36,365 bases of DNA from JAHELQ01 sp965603365 (GTDB lineage Bacteria; Acidobacteriota; Aminicenantia; UBA2199), in the NCBI GenBank assembly GCA_965603365.1, contig CBFDCR010000054.1, positions 1-36,365 of the forward strand, in the 5' to 3' direction. Each line of letters opens with the position of its first letter. Position 1 is the first letter of the stretch. The position numbers were made by a program, and so were the translations under genes. Below are positions 1 through 9,032 of this stretch, piece by piece. Under the pieces are notes generated by a model that had not been told where the DNA came from, ran no database searches, and saw only the letters and a program-made list of their open reading frames with translations.

Positions 1-3000
1 ACCCCCATCTCTTTTAAGACCCCCAAAAACGCCTCCTCCCCCATCTTCTCCCGCAACTTCATAATATTACTTCCAACAATTCGGGCATCCGGGGATTCCA
101 GTCTTGTTAGAGTCAAAAATGACTGAACAACCAATTTTAGGGCCTCGGCAAATTCGCCTTTTTCATGATAGATCCTGCCGATCTGGTGCAGACTCTCGGC
201 TACGCCCTTGATATTCCCGATCTTCTCCTTGATCTCCAGCGACCGGCGATACTGCTCCAGCGCGGCCTCATAGTCGCCTCTCTCTTGATAGATCATGCCG
301 ATCTGGTGCAGGGCAGCGGCAGTGTTTTGGGTATCCCCGATCCGCTCAAAGGTCTCCCTTGCCTTTTCGTAATGCTCCAGCGCGGCCTCATAGTCGCCTC
401 TCTCTTGATAGATCCTGCCGATCTGGTGCAGACTGGCGGCCAACCATTTGTCGTCTCCTATCTTTTCAATGATTTTTTTTGACTGGTTGTAGTGGTCCAG
501 GGCCAGGTCGTAGTGGCCGAAGTGTTGGTGGAGCATGCCCAGCAGGTGGTAGGTGTTGGCCCGGTTCTTTTGGCTGAGGGGTTTTTCCATGATCTCGGTG
601 AGGAGGTGCAGGGAGAGTTGGGGGTGGCCGTGCAGGGTCAGGTGGTCTTCCAGGGAGAAGGTGAGGGATGCCGCCTCGTCCCAGGCCCCGGCCTGGAGGT
701 AGTGCCAGCGGGCCTCCAGGTTGTTTTCCACATACTTTTCCCCTTCTTCGTCCCGGATGTTGGCGAAGTAGGCGGCGGCGCGGAGGTGGGATTGTTTTTT
801 GGGTTCCGGGGGGAGTTGGGAGAGGATGTGGTGGGCTGTCAGGCGGTGGACGTAAAGGAGGGCCGGGGTGGGCTGGTATTCGATCAGGGAGAGGGATTGG
901 AGTCTCTGGCGGTCCGGTCGGGTGAGGGGGCAGTCGTGGGCTTCTATGGCCTCTCTGGGCACCGGGTCGCGGTAGAGGGAGAGCAGTTGGAGCAAATGGT
1001 ATTGGGACGGGGTGATGAACTCCAGCAGTTTGTCCAGGTAGAGGGGGGTAAAGTCGTCGGCGTCGCTTGCCTTGTGGATGATGCGCCCGGTCAGTTCCGG
1101 GATCAGGGTTTTTAGCTCCTGCCAGTCAAAGGCCCGGCTGCCAAACTCCTCTTTGGCGATGCGATCCAGCAGTTCCAACGCCCGGGGATTGCCCCCCACC
1201 TCCCGGCGCAAAGACTCCATGGAGTCACCGTCCAGTTGCTTTAAGGCTGCGGTGTTGAGCAGGGACTTGCGAAACTCCACCGGCGAGAACTCCCCCACCT
1301 CCAGGGTGTCGAAACCCGCCAGCCGGCAGCGGGTGGAGAAGAGTAACAGGGACTCCTGGTGCTGCAAGCAGTTGCGGAAGTAGAGCAGGAACTCTTTTAG
1401 TTCCGTCTTCTCTTCGGGGAAACTGCCGTCCATCTGCTGGTTCTCCTCGAAGTTATCGAAGATCAAGACCACCTGGCGGCCGGTAATATAGTGCTCCAGG
1501 AACCAGTTGAGTTTCTGCCGGGGGGAGGCGTCTGCGGCATAGACCGCTTCGGCCTCCTGGAGACCCGTTTCGGCGGCCTTTTTGGAGAGGGACTGGAGGA
1601 TGAGACCCGGCTCGGTCTCACCCCTGATCACGATGAATTCATAATCCCGGCGCCGCAGGTTGGCGGCGGCCCGGGTGGTGATGGTGGACTTGCCGATGCC
1701 CCCCGGCCCTTTCAGCACCAGTGCCCCGGCACCGTCGTCCACGCCCTTGTACAGGCGCCTCAAGATATCCCGGCGGCCGATGAAGCCCCGGTCCAGGTAT
1801 TTTGCCCCCTCGAAGTGGTGGCTCTGGGGACGGTCCGGCGCCTCGATGATGAAGTCTGAAAAGTCGTCCACGGTGAGGTTTTCGTTTTTCAGCAGCAGTT
1901 GGGGGATCTCCGCCTCGCCGACCAGGTCCCAGGAGGGGTCGTCCCGCAGCCTTTGCGCTTCGCCCCTTGCCACCGCCCGGCAGCCCTCGTCATAGGCCCG
2001 GCGCACCTCCTGTTTGTCCAGGAGAGCCTGGAAAAAACCCACGTTGAAGTCGATGGCGGCCCGGTGGCTGATGGACTCCTTCATGCCCACCACCGCCCCG
2101 ATACCCGCCTGATGAAGCAGCCGGGCCGTGGGCATCAAGTGAAGCTCCCGGCGGGCCGAGTGGCAGGCCGACAGGATGACCACTTTGACATCGATTTTCT
2201 GCTCCTTCTTAAGAGAAATCAACAGATCGGCCAATTCCCGGCCCTTTACCTTTTGGAGCTTGCCCTCCCCGTCCTCAAAGGAGAGCAGCCCATGGCCCTC
2301 TTCATCCAGGCCGCCGTGGGCGGTGATCTGTAAGATATCGTGCTTGCCCTCCGGCAAATGCTCCCGGATCTCCTCCAGGGTACTCTTGACCGGGTCCGGC
2401 ATATCTAAAAAGACCCGCCGCCGCTCAAAACGGCCAAATACCTCAAGCAGCGTGTCCTGCTCCAGTTCGTAGAGCAGCGGGTCGCTCTCTTTGGGACTGG
2501 CGGTCATGGCCAGTACCTTGATCTGCTTCCCCTCTATCTCGGCCTCCTTTTCCTGCACCCTCTCCGCCTTCTCCATCTGTTCCAGCTTCTTGAATAGGGC
2601 TTGAATCAGCTCTTTGATCTCCCTTACCTCTTGTTTGCTGGCGATCTTGGACCGGATGTCGGACTCGATCTTTTTGACGATATCCAGGACCTCGTCCAGC
2701 TTGAGGGTCTGGCGGAGGATGGTTTGCAGGGCCTCCCGGTCGCTCATGGTCTTGAGAAAGGATATCTGGTAGTAGTCCAGGCAGTCCTGTACCAGCAGTT
2801 CCAGCACCTGGGGGTGCTCGCTCTTGTGGGGCGGCGGTAAAAATTCGGCCATGATCAGTCGGGCGGTCTTTTTTCGAAAATCTCCACTGGTAGAGTCGGC
2901 CAGGAAATCGTGGAGTTTGCCGGTATTGGTCTCGAATATCTCCACCAGCCGGTCGGGATTCCTTTTAACCGCTGCCGTCAACTCTTTCAGCAAGCCGCCG

Positions 3001-3176
3001 TTCTGCTTATCGTGATGATCCAGGCTCTTTTCAAAGGCCCGGATAAACAGTTTTTTTAAGGGTTCTTTCTCTAAGCCTTCGGCCAGTCTCTTGATTTTAT
3101 CGTGGGTAAAGCTTGACAGCAGGCCCTGGAAAAAGCCCAGCATGGTCAGCCCCACACTGACTGTCTCTACCACCAT
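1..3176 (-). CDS. CHAT protease - STAND/NB-ARC NTPase - TPR protein (3' end outside window)
   Basis: At least 1058 residues stay open to the left edge, so the C-terminus is missing. The ATG at 3176 follows AGGAGG at an 8-nt spacing. Residues 1-215 are helical and charged, with no family I recognise. Residues about 217-435 form a CHAT (caspase-HetF-associated) protease: the His is in TAHG (H287) and the Cys in SACHSA (C338). Next comes a STAND-type NTPase with Walker A GPGGIGKST (490-498) and Walker B VVLIFD (569-574). From about 790 the protein is TPR, with 40-residue units carrying GDYEAALE. CHAT-NTPase-TPR proteins are usually regulated proteases: the TPRs sense, the NTPase oligomerises, and the protease cuts a partner. 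Some act in phage defence or cell death. The substrate here is unknown; none is visible downstream of the edge, and the gene upstream is divergent metabolism. Confidence 0.9.
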   Translation of the reverse strand, partial: MVVETVSVGLTMLGFFQGLLSSFTHDKIKRLAEGLEKEPLKKLFIRAFEKSLDHHDKQNGGLLKELTAAVKRNPDRLVEIFETNTGKLHDFLADSTSGDFRKKTARLIMAEFLPPPHKSEHPQVLELLVQDCLDYYQISFLKTMSDREALQTILRQTLKLDEVLDIVKKIESDIRSKIASKQEVREIKELIQALFKKLEQMEKAERVQEKEAEIEGKQIKVLAMTASPKESDPLLYELEQDTLLEVFGRFERRRVFLDMPDPVKSTLEEIREHLPEGKHDILQITAHGGLDEEGHGLLSFEDGEGKLQKVKGRELADLLISLKKEQKIDVKVVILSACHSARRELHLMPTARLLHQAGIGAVVGMKESISHRAAIDFNVGFFQALLDKQEVRRAYDEGCRAVARGEAQRLRDDPSWDLVGEAEIPQLLLKNENLTVDDFSDFIIEAPDRPQSHHFEGAKYLDRGFIGRRDILRRLYKGVDDGAGALVLKGPGGIGKSTITTRAAANLRRRDYEFIVIRGETEPGLILQSLSKKAAETGLQEAEAVYAADASPRQKLNWFLEHYITGRQVVLIFDNFEENQQMDGSFPEEKTELKEFLLYFRNCLQHQESLLLFSTRCRLAGFDTLEVGEFSPVEFRKSLLNTAALKQLDGDSMESLRREVGGNPRALELLDRIAKEEFGSRAFDWQELKTLIPELTGRIIHKASDADDFTPLYLDKLLEFITPSQYHLLQLLSLYRDPVPREAIEAHDCPLTRPDRQRLQSLSLIEYQPTPALLYVHRLTAHHILSQLPPEPKKQSHLRAAAYFANIRDEEGEKYVENNLEARWHYLQAGAWDEAASLTFSLEDHLTLHGHPQLSLHLLTEIMEKPLSQKNRANTYHLLGMLHQHFGHYDLALDHYNQSKKIIEKIGDDKWLAASLHQIGRIYQERGDYEAALEHYEKARETFERIGDTQNTAAALHQIGMIYQERGDYEAALEQYRRSLEIKEKIGNIKGVAESLHQIGRIYHEKGEFAEALKLVVQSFLTLTRLESPDARIVGSNIMKLREKMGEEAFLGVLKEMG

Positions 3177-3403
3177 CGTCGACGCCTCCTATTACCCGTT
3201 TCCCCCCTAAAAGGGGGTGTGTATCTAAAAAATAAATCCAGGTATAATAATTAACACAAATCCGGGGAAATGACAAGCCGGGAAATTTCGGGACAGCCGT
3301 TCATGACGCGGTAACGTCACCCGGAGATTATGAAAATGTTGGCGCCGCATGAAGCTTTGAAAACCTGGTTATCGCACCAATGTTATTTTTCGGGGCGGGT
3401 GCC
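3177..3403. other. Divergent intergenic region between CHAT gene and mutase operon
   Basis: No gene is visible. A short C-tract/G-tract inverted repeat (CCCCC-TAAAA-GGGGG) lies about 35 nt upstream of the CHAT start. The inverted repeat TGACG-N6-CGTCA at 3304-3319 could be an operator. I found no convincing sigma70 pair for the CHAT gene. I also see no cobalamin riboswitch box, although the mutase downstream needs B12. Confidence 0.4.
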
Positions 3404-3432
3404 TTGTCTTTTGGGCGATTCTTTTGTATAAT
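3404..3432 (+). promoter_or_regulatory. Sigma70-type promoter of the methylmalonyl-CoA mutase operon
   Basis: TTGTCT (3404-3409), a 17-bp spacer, then TATAAT (3427-3432). The predicted transcript starts near 3439, leaving about 60 nt of leader before the ATG at 3500. Confidence 0.65.
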
Positions 3433-3499
3433 AATGACTAAATAAGCCACACGGAAGTTGTGAAAATATCACCAGAGATCGACTCAGGAGACAGGAGTA

Positions 3500-5650
3500 A
3501 TGTCTGATGAACATGCGCATTTGAATCTTCGCCGGGATTTTCCGCCCCCCAGCCCCGGGGACTGGCGCAAGGAGGCCGAAGCGGCCCTGAAGGGTGCCCC
3601 CTTTGAAAAAAAACTGGTCACCGGGACATACGAAGGCATCGATTTGCAGCCCATTTACACCCTTGAAGATACCCGGGGCCTGGCCCACTTGAATAGTGTG
3701 CCGGGTTTTGCCCCCCATGTGCGGGGCATCCGGGCAGCCGGCTACCTGGGAACTCCCTGGGAGGTCTGCCAGGAGATTCCCTGTGCCCGGCCGGAAGAGT
3801 TGAACGAGGCCCTCAAACACGATCTGCAGCGGGGCCAGACCGCCGTCAACCTGCAGTTAGACCGGGCCAGCCGACTGGGCCGGGATTCGGACAGGGCCGG
3901 CAGTGACGATGTGGGCGTAAACGGCACGGCCATCTCCCACTTAGCCGACCTCGGCGCGGCACTGGCAGGCATCGACCTGGAAACGTATCCCATATATATC
4001 GAGGCCGGGTTTTCGGCCCTGGAAATGTCGATGCTGTTGTGGGCTTACCTGCGGCAGCAGGGCATCGATCCGGCAAAGGTAAGGGGCAGTGTCGAGGCCG
4101 ATCCCCTAAGATTTTTGCTAAGCGAAGGCAGCCTGCCGCTGGGATTGACAGCGGCCTTCGATAATATGGCCGAGGCAACCGGCTGGGCCGTGCGTCTGGC
4201 CCCGGGCTTAAAGACCATCGGCGTCGGCGGCCTGGCCTTTCATGAGGCCGGGGCCAGCGGGGTGCAGGAACTGGCCTTTGCCCTGGCCACCGGGCTGGAG
4301 TACCTGGACCGGATGCTGGAGCGGGACATGGCCATCGACGATGTTGCCCGGTCGATGCGTTTTAACTTCGGTATCGGGCCCTTCTACTTCATGGAGGTGG
4401 CCAAACTGCGGGCCGCCCGGCTGTGCTGGTCAAAAATCATAGAAACCCTTGGCGGCAGTGAGGCGTCCCGCCGCATGACCATCCATGTTAGGACCTCCGG
4501 CAGCAACCGGACGGTCTGCGATCCTTATGTCAACATGCTGCGCACCACCACCGGGACCTTTGCCGCCATTGTCGGCGGCGCAGACAGTATCCACAGCGGC
4601 GGCTTCGATGAAGGGTTCCGCCAGCCCGACACCTTTTCCCGGCGGATCGCCCGCAATACCCAGGTTATCCTGAGCCAGGAGGCCCACCTGGATCGCTTGA
4701 TCGACCCGGCCGGCGGCTCCTATTACGTGGAGACATTGACCCATGAGATGTCGCAGCGGGCCTGGCGACTGTTCCAGGAGATTGAGACGAAGGGCGGCAT
4801 GGCCGGGGCGTTGGCCCAGGGCTTCCCCCAGCAGGAGATTGCCGGGGTGGTGGCCCGGCGGTCGGCGGATATAGCCAGGCGGAAGCGGGTGATGGTGGGG
4901 ATCAATATGTATGCCGATGTGAAGGAGGAGAGGCTGGCGGCAGCATCCTCGAAGACGGGAAGTGCGGCCAACTGCCGGGCCGATTCCCTCGGGCAGTACA
5001 GGAGAAACAGGACTCAAGGCCAATATGAACCCCTGTTAGAGCAGTTGGGGCAGCGGCAGCCCGGCGGCAGCCGGGATATTGTCGAGCTGGGAGCCGAAGC
5101 CTTCCTGAACGGCGCCACCCTCGGCGAAGTGTCCCTTGCCCTGCGAGCCGATCAGGGGCAGCCGGTCTCGGTCGAGCGGCTCCATCCCTACCGGCCGGCC
5201 CGGCCATTTGAGGAGCTCCGGGAGGCTGCCGCCGCCTATAAAGAGAAGACCGGTTCCCCTCCCCGGTTATTCCTGGCCAACATGGGCCCCCTGTCCCGGC
5301 ATAAGGCCCGGGCCGACTTTGCCCGCTCTTTTTTTGAAACCGGCGGCTTCGAGGTGGTCTATCCGGCCGGTTTTAATACCCCGGGGGCGGCAGCGGCAGC
5401 AGCGGTACAAGCGGCGGCACCGGTGGTGGTTATTTGCTCCGGCGACGACACCTATCCCGAACTGGTGCCCCCCCTTACCCGGGCCATCAAGGAGGAGCGG
5501 CCGGGGGTGATGGTGGTGCTGGCCGGTTACCCAAAGGATCAGGTGGAGCAGCACCGGCAGGCCGGGGTGGATGCCTTCATCTACCTGGGGGCCGATGCCC
5601 GGCAGATTTTGACGGATATATTTAGAAAGATAGGAGTATTGTCACAATGA
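3500..5650 (+). CDS. mutA: Methylmalonyl-CoA mutase, small (beta) subunit
   Basis: A 716-residue protein homologous to the next gene throughout but lacking the B12 ligand, as expected of the non-catalytic beta subunit of the heterodimeric mutase. The TIM-barrel half carries paralogous stretches such as FHEAGASG and FYFMEVAKLRAARL. In the C-terminal Rossmann half, the place where the catalytic subunit has DxHxxG reads MGPLSRHKARAD, so the cobalamin His motif is lost. With the large subunit it interconverts succinyl-CoA and methylmalonyl-CoA in propionate or odd-chain/branched-chain metabolism. AGGAG sits just upstream of the ATG. It is the first gene of the operon and overlaps the next gene by 4 nt (ATGA), suggesting coupled translation and 1:1 subunits. 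Confidence 0.93.
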   Translation: MSDEHAHLNLRRDFPPPSPGDWRKEAEAALKGAPFEKKLVTGTYEGIDLQPIYTLEDTRGLAHLNSVPGFAPHVRGIRAAGYLGTPWEVCQEIPCARPEELNEALKHDLQRGQTAVNLQLDRASRLGRDSDRAGSDDVGVNGTAISHLADLGAALAGIDLETYPIYIEAGFSALEMSMLLWAYLRQQGIDPAKVRGSVEADPLRFLLSEGSLPLGLTAAFDNMAEATGWAVRLAPGLKTIGVGGLAFHEAGASGVQELAFALATGLEYLDRMLERDMAIDDVARSMRFNFGIGPFYFMEVAKLRAARLCWSKIIETLGGSEASRRMTIHVRTSGSNRTVCDPYVNMLRTTTGTFAAIVGGADSIHSGGFDEGFRQPDTFSRRIARNTQVILSQEAHLDRLIDPAGGSYYVETLTHEMSQRAWRLFQEIETKGGMAGALAQGFPQQEIAGVVARRSADIARRKRVMVGINMYADVKEERLAAASSKTGSAANCRADSLGQYRRNRTQGQYEPLLEQLGQRQPGGSRDIVELGAEAFLNGATLGEVSLALRADQGQPVSVERLHPYRPARPFEELREAAAAYKEKTGSPPRLFLANMGPLSRHKARADFARSFFETGGFEVVYPAGFNTPGAAAAAAVQAAAPVVVICSGDDTYPELVPPLTRAIKEERPGVMVVLAGYPKDQVEQHRQAGVDAFIYLGADARQILTDIFRKIGVLSQ

Positions 5651-7836
5651 GACGACCCGATTTCAGTCAAATAGATTTAGACCTAAACAGCGGCGAAATC
5701 TCTGAGGCCGATTGGCGGGAACGGTTTCGACAGGAGACGGGGCAGTCGCCGGAGGAATATGTCTGGAACACCATGGAGCAGATCGATGTCAGGCCCATAT
5801 ATCGGCAGGGGGATAGCGACGGCTTCGAGCATCTGCCCTATACCGCCGGCATCCCCCCCTTCCTGAGGGGGCCCTATGCCACCATGTACGTGCAGCGGCC
5901 CTGGACGGTGCGGCAGTACGCCGGTTTCTCCACCGCCGAGGAGAGCAACGCCTTTTACCGGCGCAACCTGGCAGCCGGCCAGATGGGACTGTCTGTGGCC
6001 TTTGACCTGGCCACCCACCGGGGTTATGATTCCGACCACCCCCGGGTGGTGGGGGATGTGGGCAAGGCCGGGGTAGCCATCGATTCGCTGGAGGACATGA
6101 AGATTTTGTTTGACGGCATCCCGCTGGAACGGATGTCGGTGTCCATGACCATGAACGGCGCGGTGCTGCCGGTCCTGGCCTTCTACATCGCGGCCGCCGA
6201 AGAGCAAGGGGTCAGACCGGCGCAATTGACCGGTACCATTCAGAATGATATATTAAAAGAGTACATGGTGCGCAATACCTACATCTACCCCCCTGAGATG
6301 TCCATGCGCATCGTCGGCGACATTTTTAAATATACCTCAACCCATATGCCCAAATTCAACAGCATCAGTGTCTCCGGCTATCACATGCAGGAGGCCGGTG
6401 CCACCGCCGACCTGGAGATGGCCTACACCCTGGCGGACGGCCTGGAATACGTGCGCACCGGCATCAGGGCGGGTCTGGATATCGACCGCTTTGCCCCCCG
6501 CATCTCTTTTTTCTGGGGGGCCGGCATGAACTATTTCATGGAGGTGGCCAAGATGCGGGCCGCCCGCCTGATCTGGGCCAAACTGATCAAACAGTTTAAC
6601 CCCAAAAATCCCAAATCCATGTCCCTGCGCACCCATACCCAGACCTCAGGCTGGAGCCTGACCCAACAGGATCCCTTTAACAACGTGATCCGCACCGCCA
6701 TGGAGGCCATGGCCGCCACCCTGGGCCACACCCAGTCGCTGCACACCAATTCGCTGGATGAAGCCCTGGCCCTGCCCACCGATTTCTCCGCCCGAATCGC
6801 GCGCAACACCCAGTTGTACCTGCAGGACGAGACCCAGATCTGCAAGGTCATCGATCCCTGGGGCGGCTCCTACTATGTGGAGTCTTTGACCGACCGGTTG
6901 TTGAGACAGGGATGGGCCCACATCTTAGAGGTTGAAGCCTACGGCGGCATGACTCAGGCCATCGAGAAAGGCATCCCCCAGATGCGGATCGAAGAGGCGT
7001 CGGCCCGGCGCCAGGCCCGGATCGATTCGGGCCTGGAGACCATCGTGGGGGTCAACAAGTACCGGTTGGAGCGGGAAGAGCCTATAGAAATTCTGGAAGT
7101 GGACAACACGGCGGTGCGGCTCTCCCAGATCAGGAGAATCGAGGAGATCAAGGCGAAGCGCCATGAAAAAGAGGTTCAGGCCAGCCTGGATGCCCTCAAC
7201 TGCTGTGCCGAAACCGGTGAGGGCAATTTACTGGAATTATCCGTTCAAGCGGCCCGGGTGCGGGCCAGCCTGGGAGAGATCTCCCAGGCCATCGAAAAAA
7301 TCTCGGGAAGGTATCAAGCCATGACCAAAATCATATCCGGCATTTACAGCAGTGAATATCGTAAAAACGGCGGCGGCCAGGATGATATGGTGGAGAAGGT
7401 GCGGCAGATGACCGACGCCTTTGCCAGGCGGGAGGGACGGCGTCCCCGTATCCTGGTGGCCAAGATGGGCCAGGACGGCCATGACCGCGGTGCCAAGGTG
7501 GTGGCCACCGCCTATGCGGACATGGGCTTCGATGTGGACCTGGGGCCGCTGTTCCAGACCCCGGAGGAGACCGCCCGCCAGGCGGTGGAAAACGATGTCC
7601 ACGTGGTGGGAGTGAGTTCGCTGGCCGCCGGTCACAAGACGCTGCTGCCGCCGTTGATCGAGGAGCTCAAGAAATTGGGCCGTGAGGATATCATCGTGGT
7701 CTGCGGTGGGGTCATCCCGGCCCAGGATTACGAATTTCTCTATCGACACGGCGTTTCCGCCATTTTCGGCCCCGGAAGTAAAATTCCCGAGGCCGCCGTC
7801 ACCATCATGGAAGAGATCGACAAACGATTCCTGTAA
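5647..7836 (+). CDS. mutB: Methylmalonyl-CoA mutase, large (catalytic) subunit
   Basis: A 729-residue, full-length catalytic subunit. The N-terminal barrel has the substrate segment MYVQRPWTVRQYAGFST (residues about 78-94), AFDLATHRGYDSDH, and SGYHMQEAGAT, which carries the active-site His. The C-terminal B12 domain has the base-off motif D610-G-H612-D-R-G615, followed by GVSSLAAGH and VVCGGVIP, the SxL and GG motifs of the fold. His612 is the predicted lower axial cobalt ligand. The enzyme performs the adenosylcobalamin radical rearrangement of methylmalonyl-CoA and succinyl-CoA in the cytosol. Its start overlaps the small-subunit stop (ATGA), and the MeaB-type chaperone follows 46 nt downstream. 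No methylmalonyl-CoA epimerase or propionyl-CoA carboxylase gene is in the window. Confidence 0.96.
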   Translation: MRRPDFSQIDLDLNSGEISEADWRERFRQETGQSPEEYVWNTMEQIDVRPIYRQGDSDGFEHLPYTAGIPPFLRGPYATMYVQRPWTVRQYAGFSTAEESNAFYRRNLAAGQMGLSVAFDLATHRGYDSDHPRVVGDVGKAGVAIDSLEDMKILFDGIPLERMSVSMTMNGAVLPVLAFYIAAAEEQGVRPAQLTGTIQNDILKEYMVRNTYIYPPEMSMRIVGDIFKYTSTHMPKFNSISVSGYHMQEAGATADLEMAYTLADGLEYVRTGIRAGLDIDRFAPRISFFWGAGMNYFMEVAKMRAARLIWAKLIKQFNPKNPKSMSLRTHTQTSGWSLTQQDPFNNVIRTAMEAMAATLGHTQSLHTNSLDEALALPTDFSARIARNTQLYLQDETQICKVIDPWGGSYYVESLTDRLLRQGWAHILEVEAYGGMTQAIEKGIPQMRIEEASARRQARIDSGLETIVGVNKYRLEREEPIEILEVDNTAVRLSQIRRIEEIKAKRHEKEVQASLDALNCCAETGEGNLLELSVQAARVRASLGEISQAIEKISGRYQAMTKIISGIYSSEYRKNGGGQDDMVEKVRQMTDAFARREGRRPRILVAKMGQDGHDRGAKVVATAYADMGFDVDLGPLFQTPEETARQAVENDVHVVGVSSLAAGHKTLLPPLIEELKKLGREDIIVVCGGVIPAQDYEFLYRHGVSAIFGPGSKIPEAAVTIMEEIDKRFL

Positions 7837-7882
7837 AATCAAAGGGACCTGTCGTTTACAAAGTCGGTGGAGTGGTTTATAA

Positions 7883-9025
7883 TTGTTGACAATGGCGAAG
7901 GAAACAACGATCAAAGACGACCGGGGTGTTACCCCCGACTGGGTGCCCGAAGGGGGCGGCGACGCCTTTACCGTCCGGGTCAGACGGGGTATCGAATCGG
8001 TGCATCCCAGCCGGCCCCAGGCGGTTAAGAAGAGGGCCCACCTCAGTACCGAAGACCATGTAAACGGTGTTCTAGCCAACGACCGCACCATCCTGGGCCG
8101 CACCATCACCTTGATCGAGAGCAACGCCAGCGACCATTACGACCGGGCCCGGCAGGTTTTGAAGCTGCTGCTGCCCCATTCGGGTCAATCGCTGCGCATC
8201 GGTGTCAGCGGTTTTCCGGGGGCCGGAAAGAGCACCCTGATAGAGACCCTGGGGCTCTATTTGATCGATCGAGGCCATAAGGTGGCGGTGCTGGCGGTGG
8301 ACCCCTCGAGTACGGTTAGCCGGGGCAGTATCCTGGGGGACAAGACCCGCATGGAGCGTCTATCCCAGCAGCCAAACTGCTTTATTCGCCCCTCCCCTTC
8401 GGGCGGCATGCTGGGGGGAGTAACCCGGAAGAGCCGGGAGACCATCCCGGTATGCGAGGCCGCCGGTTACGATGTGATCCTGGTCGAAACGGTGGGGGTG
8501 GGGCAGAGTGAGATCGCGGTTCGGGCCATGGTGGATTTTTTCCTGCTGCTGGTGATTCCCGGCGCCGGTGATGAACTCCAGGCCATTAAAAAAGGGGTCA
8601 TAGAGATTGCCGATGCGTTGGTGGTGAACAAGGCAGACGGTCCAAATAAAGAGGCGGCATTGATGGCCAGAAGCGATTATACATTGGCCTTAAAATACCT
8701 GGCCCCCGCCACCAGGGGCTGGGAGACAAAGGCTTGCACCACATCGGCCAGGACCGGCGAGGGGGTGGCCGAGCTCTGGCAGGTCATTCAATATTTTGAG
8801 AAGGCCACCAAAGAGACAGGAGTTTTTGACCAGAGACGCCGGCAGCAAACCCTGGATTGGATGTTTGCCATGATAGAGAATTATTTGCAGGACAGTTTTT
8901 ACCGCAACCCCGATGTTCAGCAGAGGCTGTCTGCCCTGCGGGAAGGGGTATTGGCAGGCTCCATACTGCCCACCGCTGCGGCCGAAGATCTATTAAAGGT
9001 CTATTTTTTGTCCCCCAAAAAATAA
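7883..9025 (+). CDS. meaB: MeaB/ArgK-type G3E GTPase, methylmalonyl-CoA mutase chaperone
   Basis: A G3E P-loop GTPase with Walker A GFPGAGKS (residues 110-117), VLAVDPSST, the Walker B/switch segment DVILVETVGVGQSE, and the base-specificity motif NKADG. MeaB gates cofactor loading and protects the mutase from inactivation, which fits its place right after the mutase genes. The start is uncertain. TTG at 7883 lies 10 nt after GGAG, while the in-frame ATG at 7892 is too far from it, so I prefer the TTG, which gives 380 residues. About 60 residues before the core are longer than in short MeaB proteins. The older name ArgK (arginine transporter kinase) should not be used here. Confidence 0.93.
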   Translation: MLTMAKETTIKDDRGVTPDWVPEGGGDAFTVRVRRGIESVHPSRPQAVKKRAHLSTEDHVNGVLANDRTILGRTITLIESNASDHYDRARQVLKLLLPHSGQSLRIGVSGFPGAGKSTLIETLGLYLIDRGHKVAVLAVDPSSTVSRGSILGDKTRMERLSQQPNCFIRPSPSGGMLGGVTRKSRETIPVCEAAGYDVILVETVGVGQSEIAVRAMVDFFLLLVIPGAGDELQAIKKGVIEIADALVVNKADGPNKEAALMARSDYTLALKYLAPATRGWETKACTTSARTGEGVAELWQVIQYFEKATKETGVFDQRRRQQTLDWMFAMIENYLQDSFYRNPDVQQRLSALREGVLAGSILPTAAAEDLLKVYFLSPKK

Positions 9026-9032
9026 TAATAAG

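Noticed and set aside
492..1115. Open frame of 207 codons on the plus strand
   Set aside because: It lies wholly antisense to the CHAT/TPR gene, whose domains are recognisable, and its Gly/Val-rich product is typical of a shadow frame.
3241..3320. Possible cobalamin riboswitch before the B12-dependent mutase
   Set aside because: No B12-box or matching stem pattern could be read; the leader from the predicted start is only about 60 nt.
4430..5023. Long minus-strand frames across the mutase genes
   Set aside because: GC-rich shadows of well-conserved mutase sequence, without domains or ribosome-binding sites.
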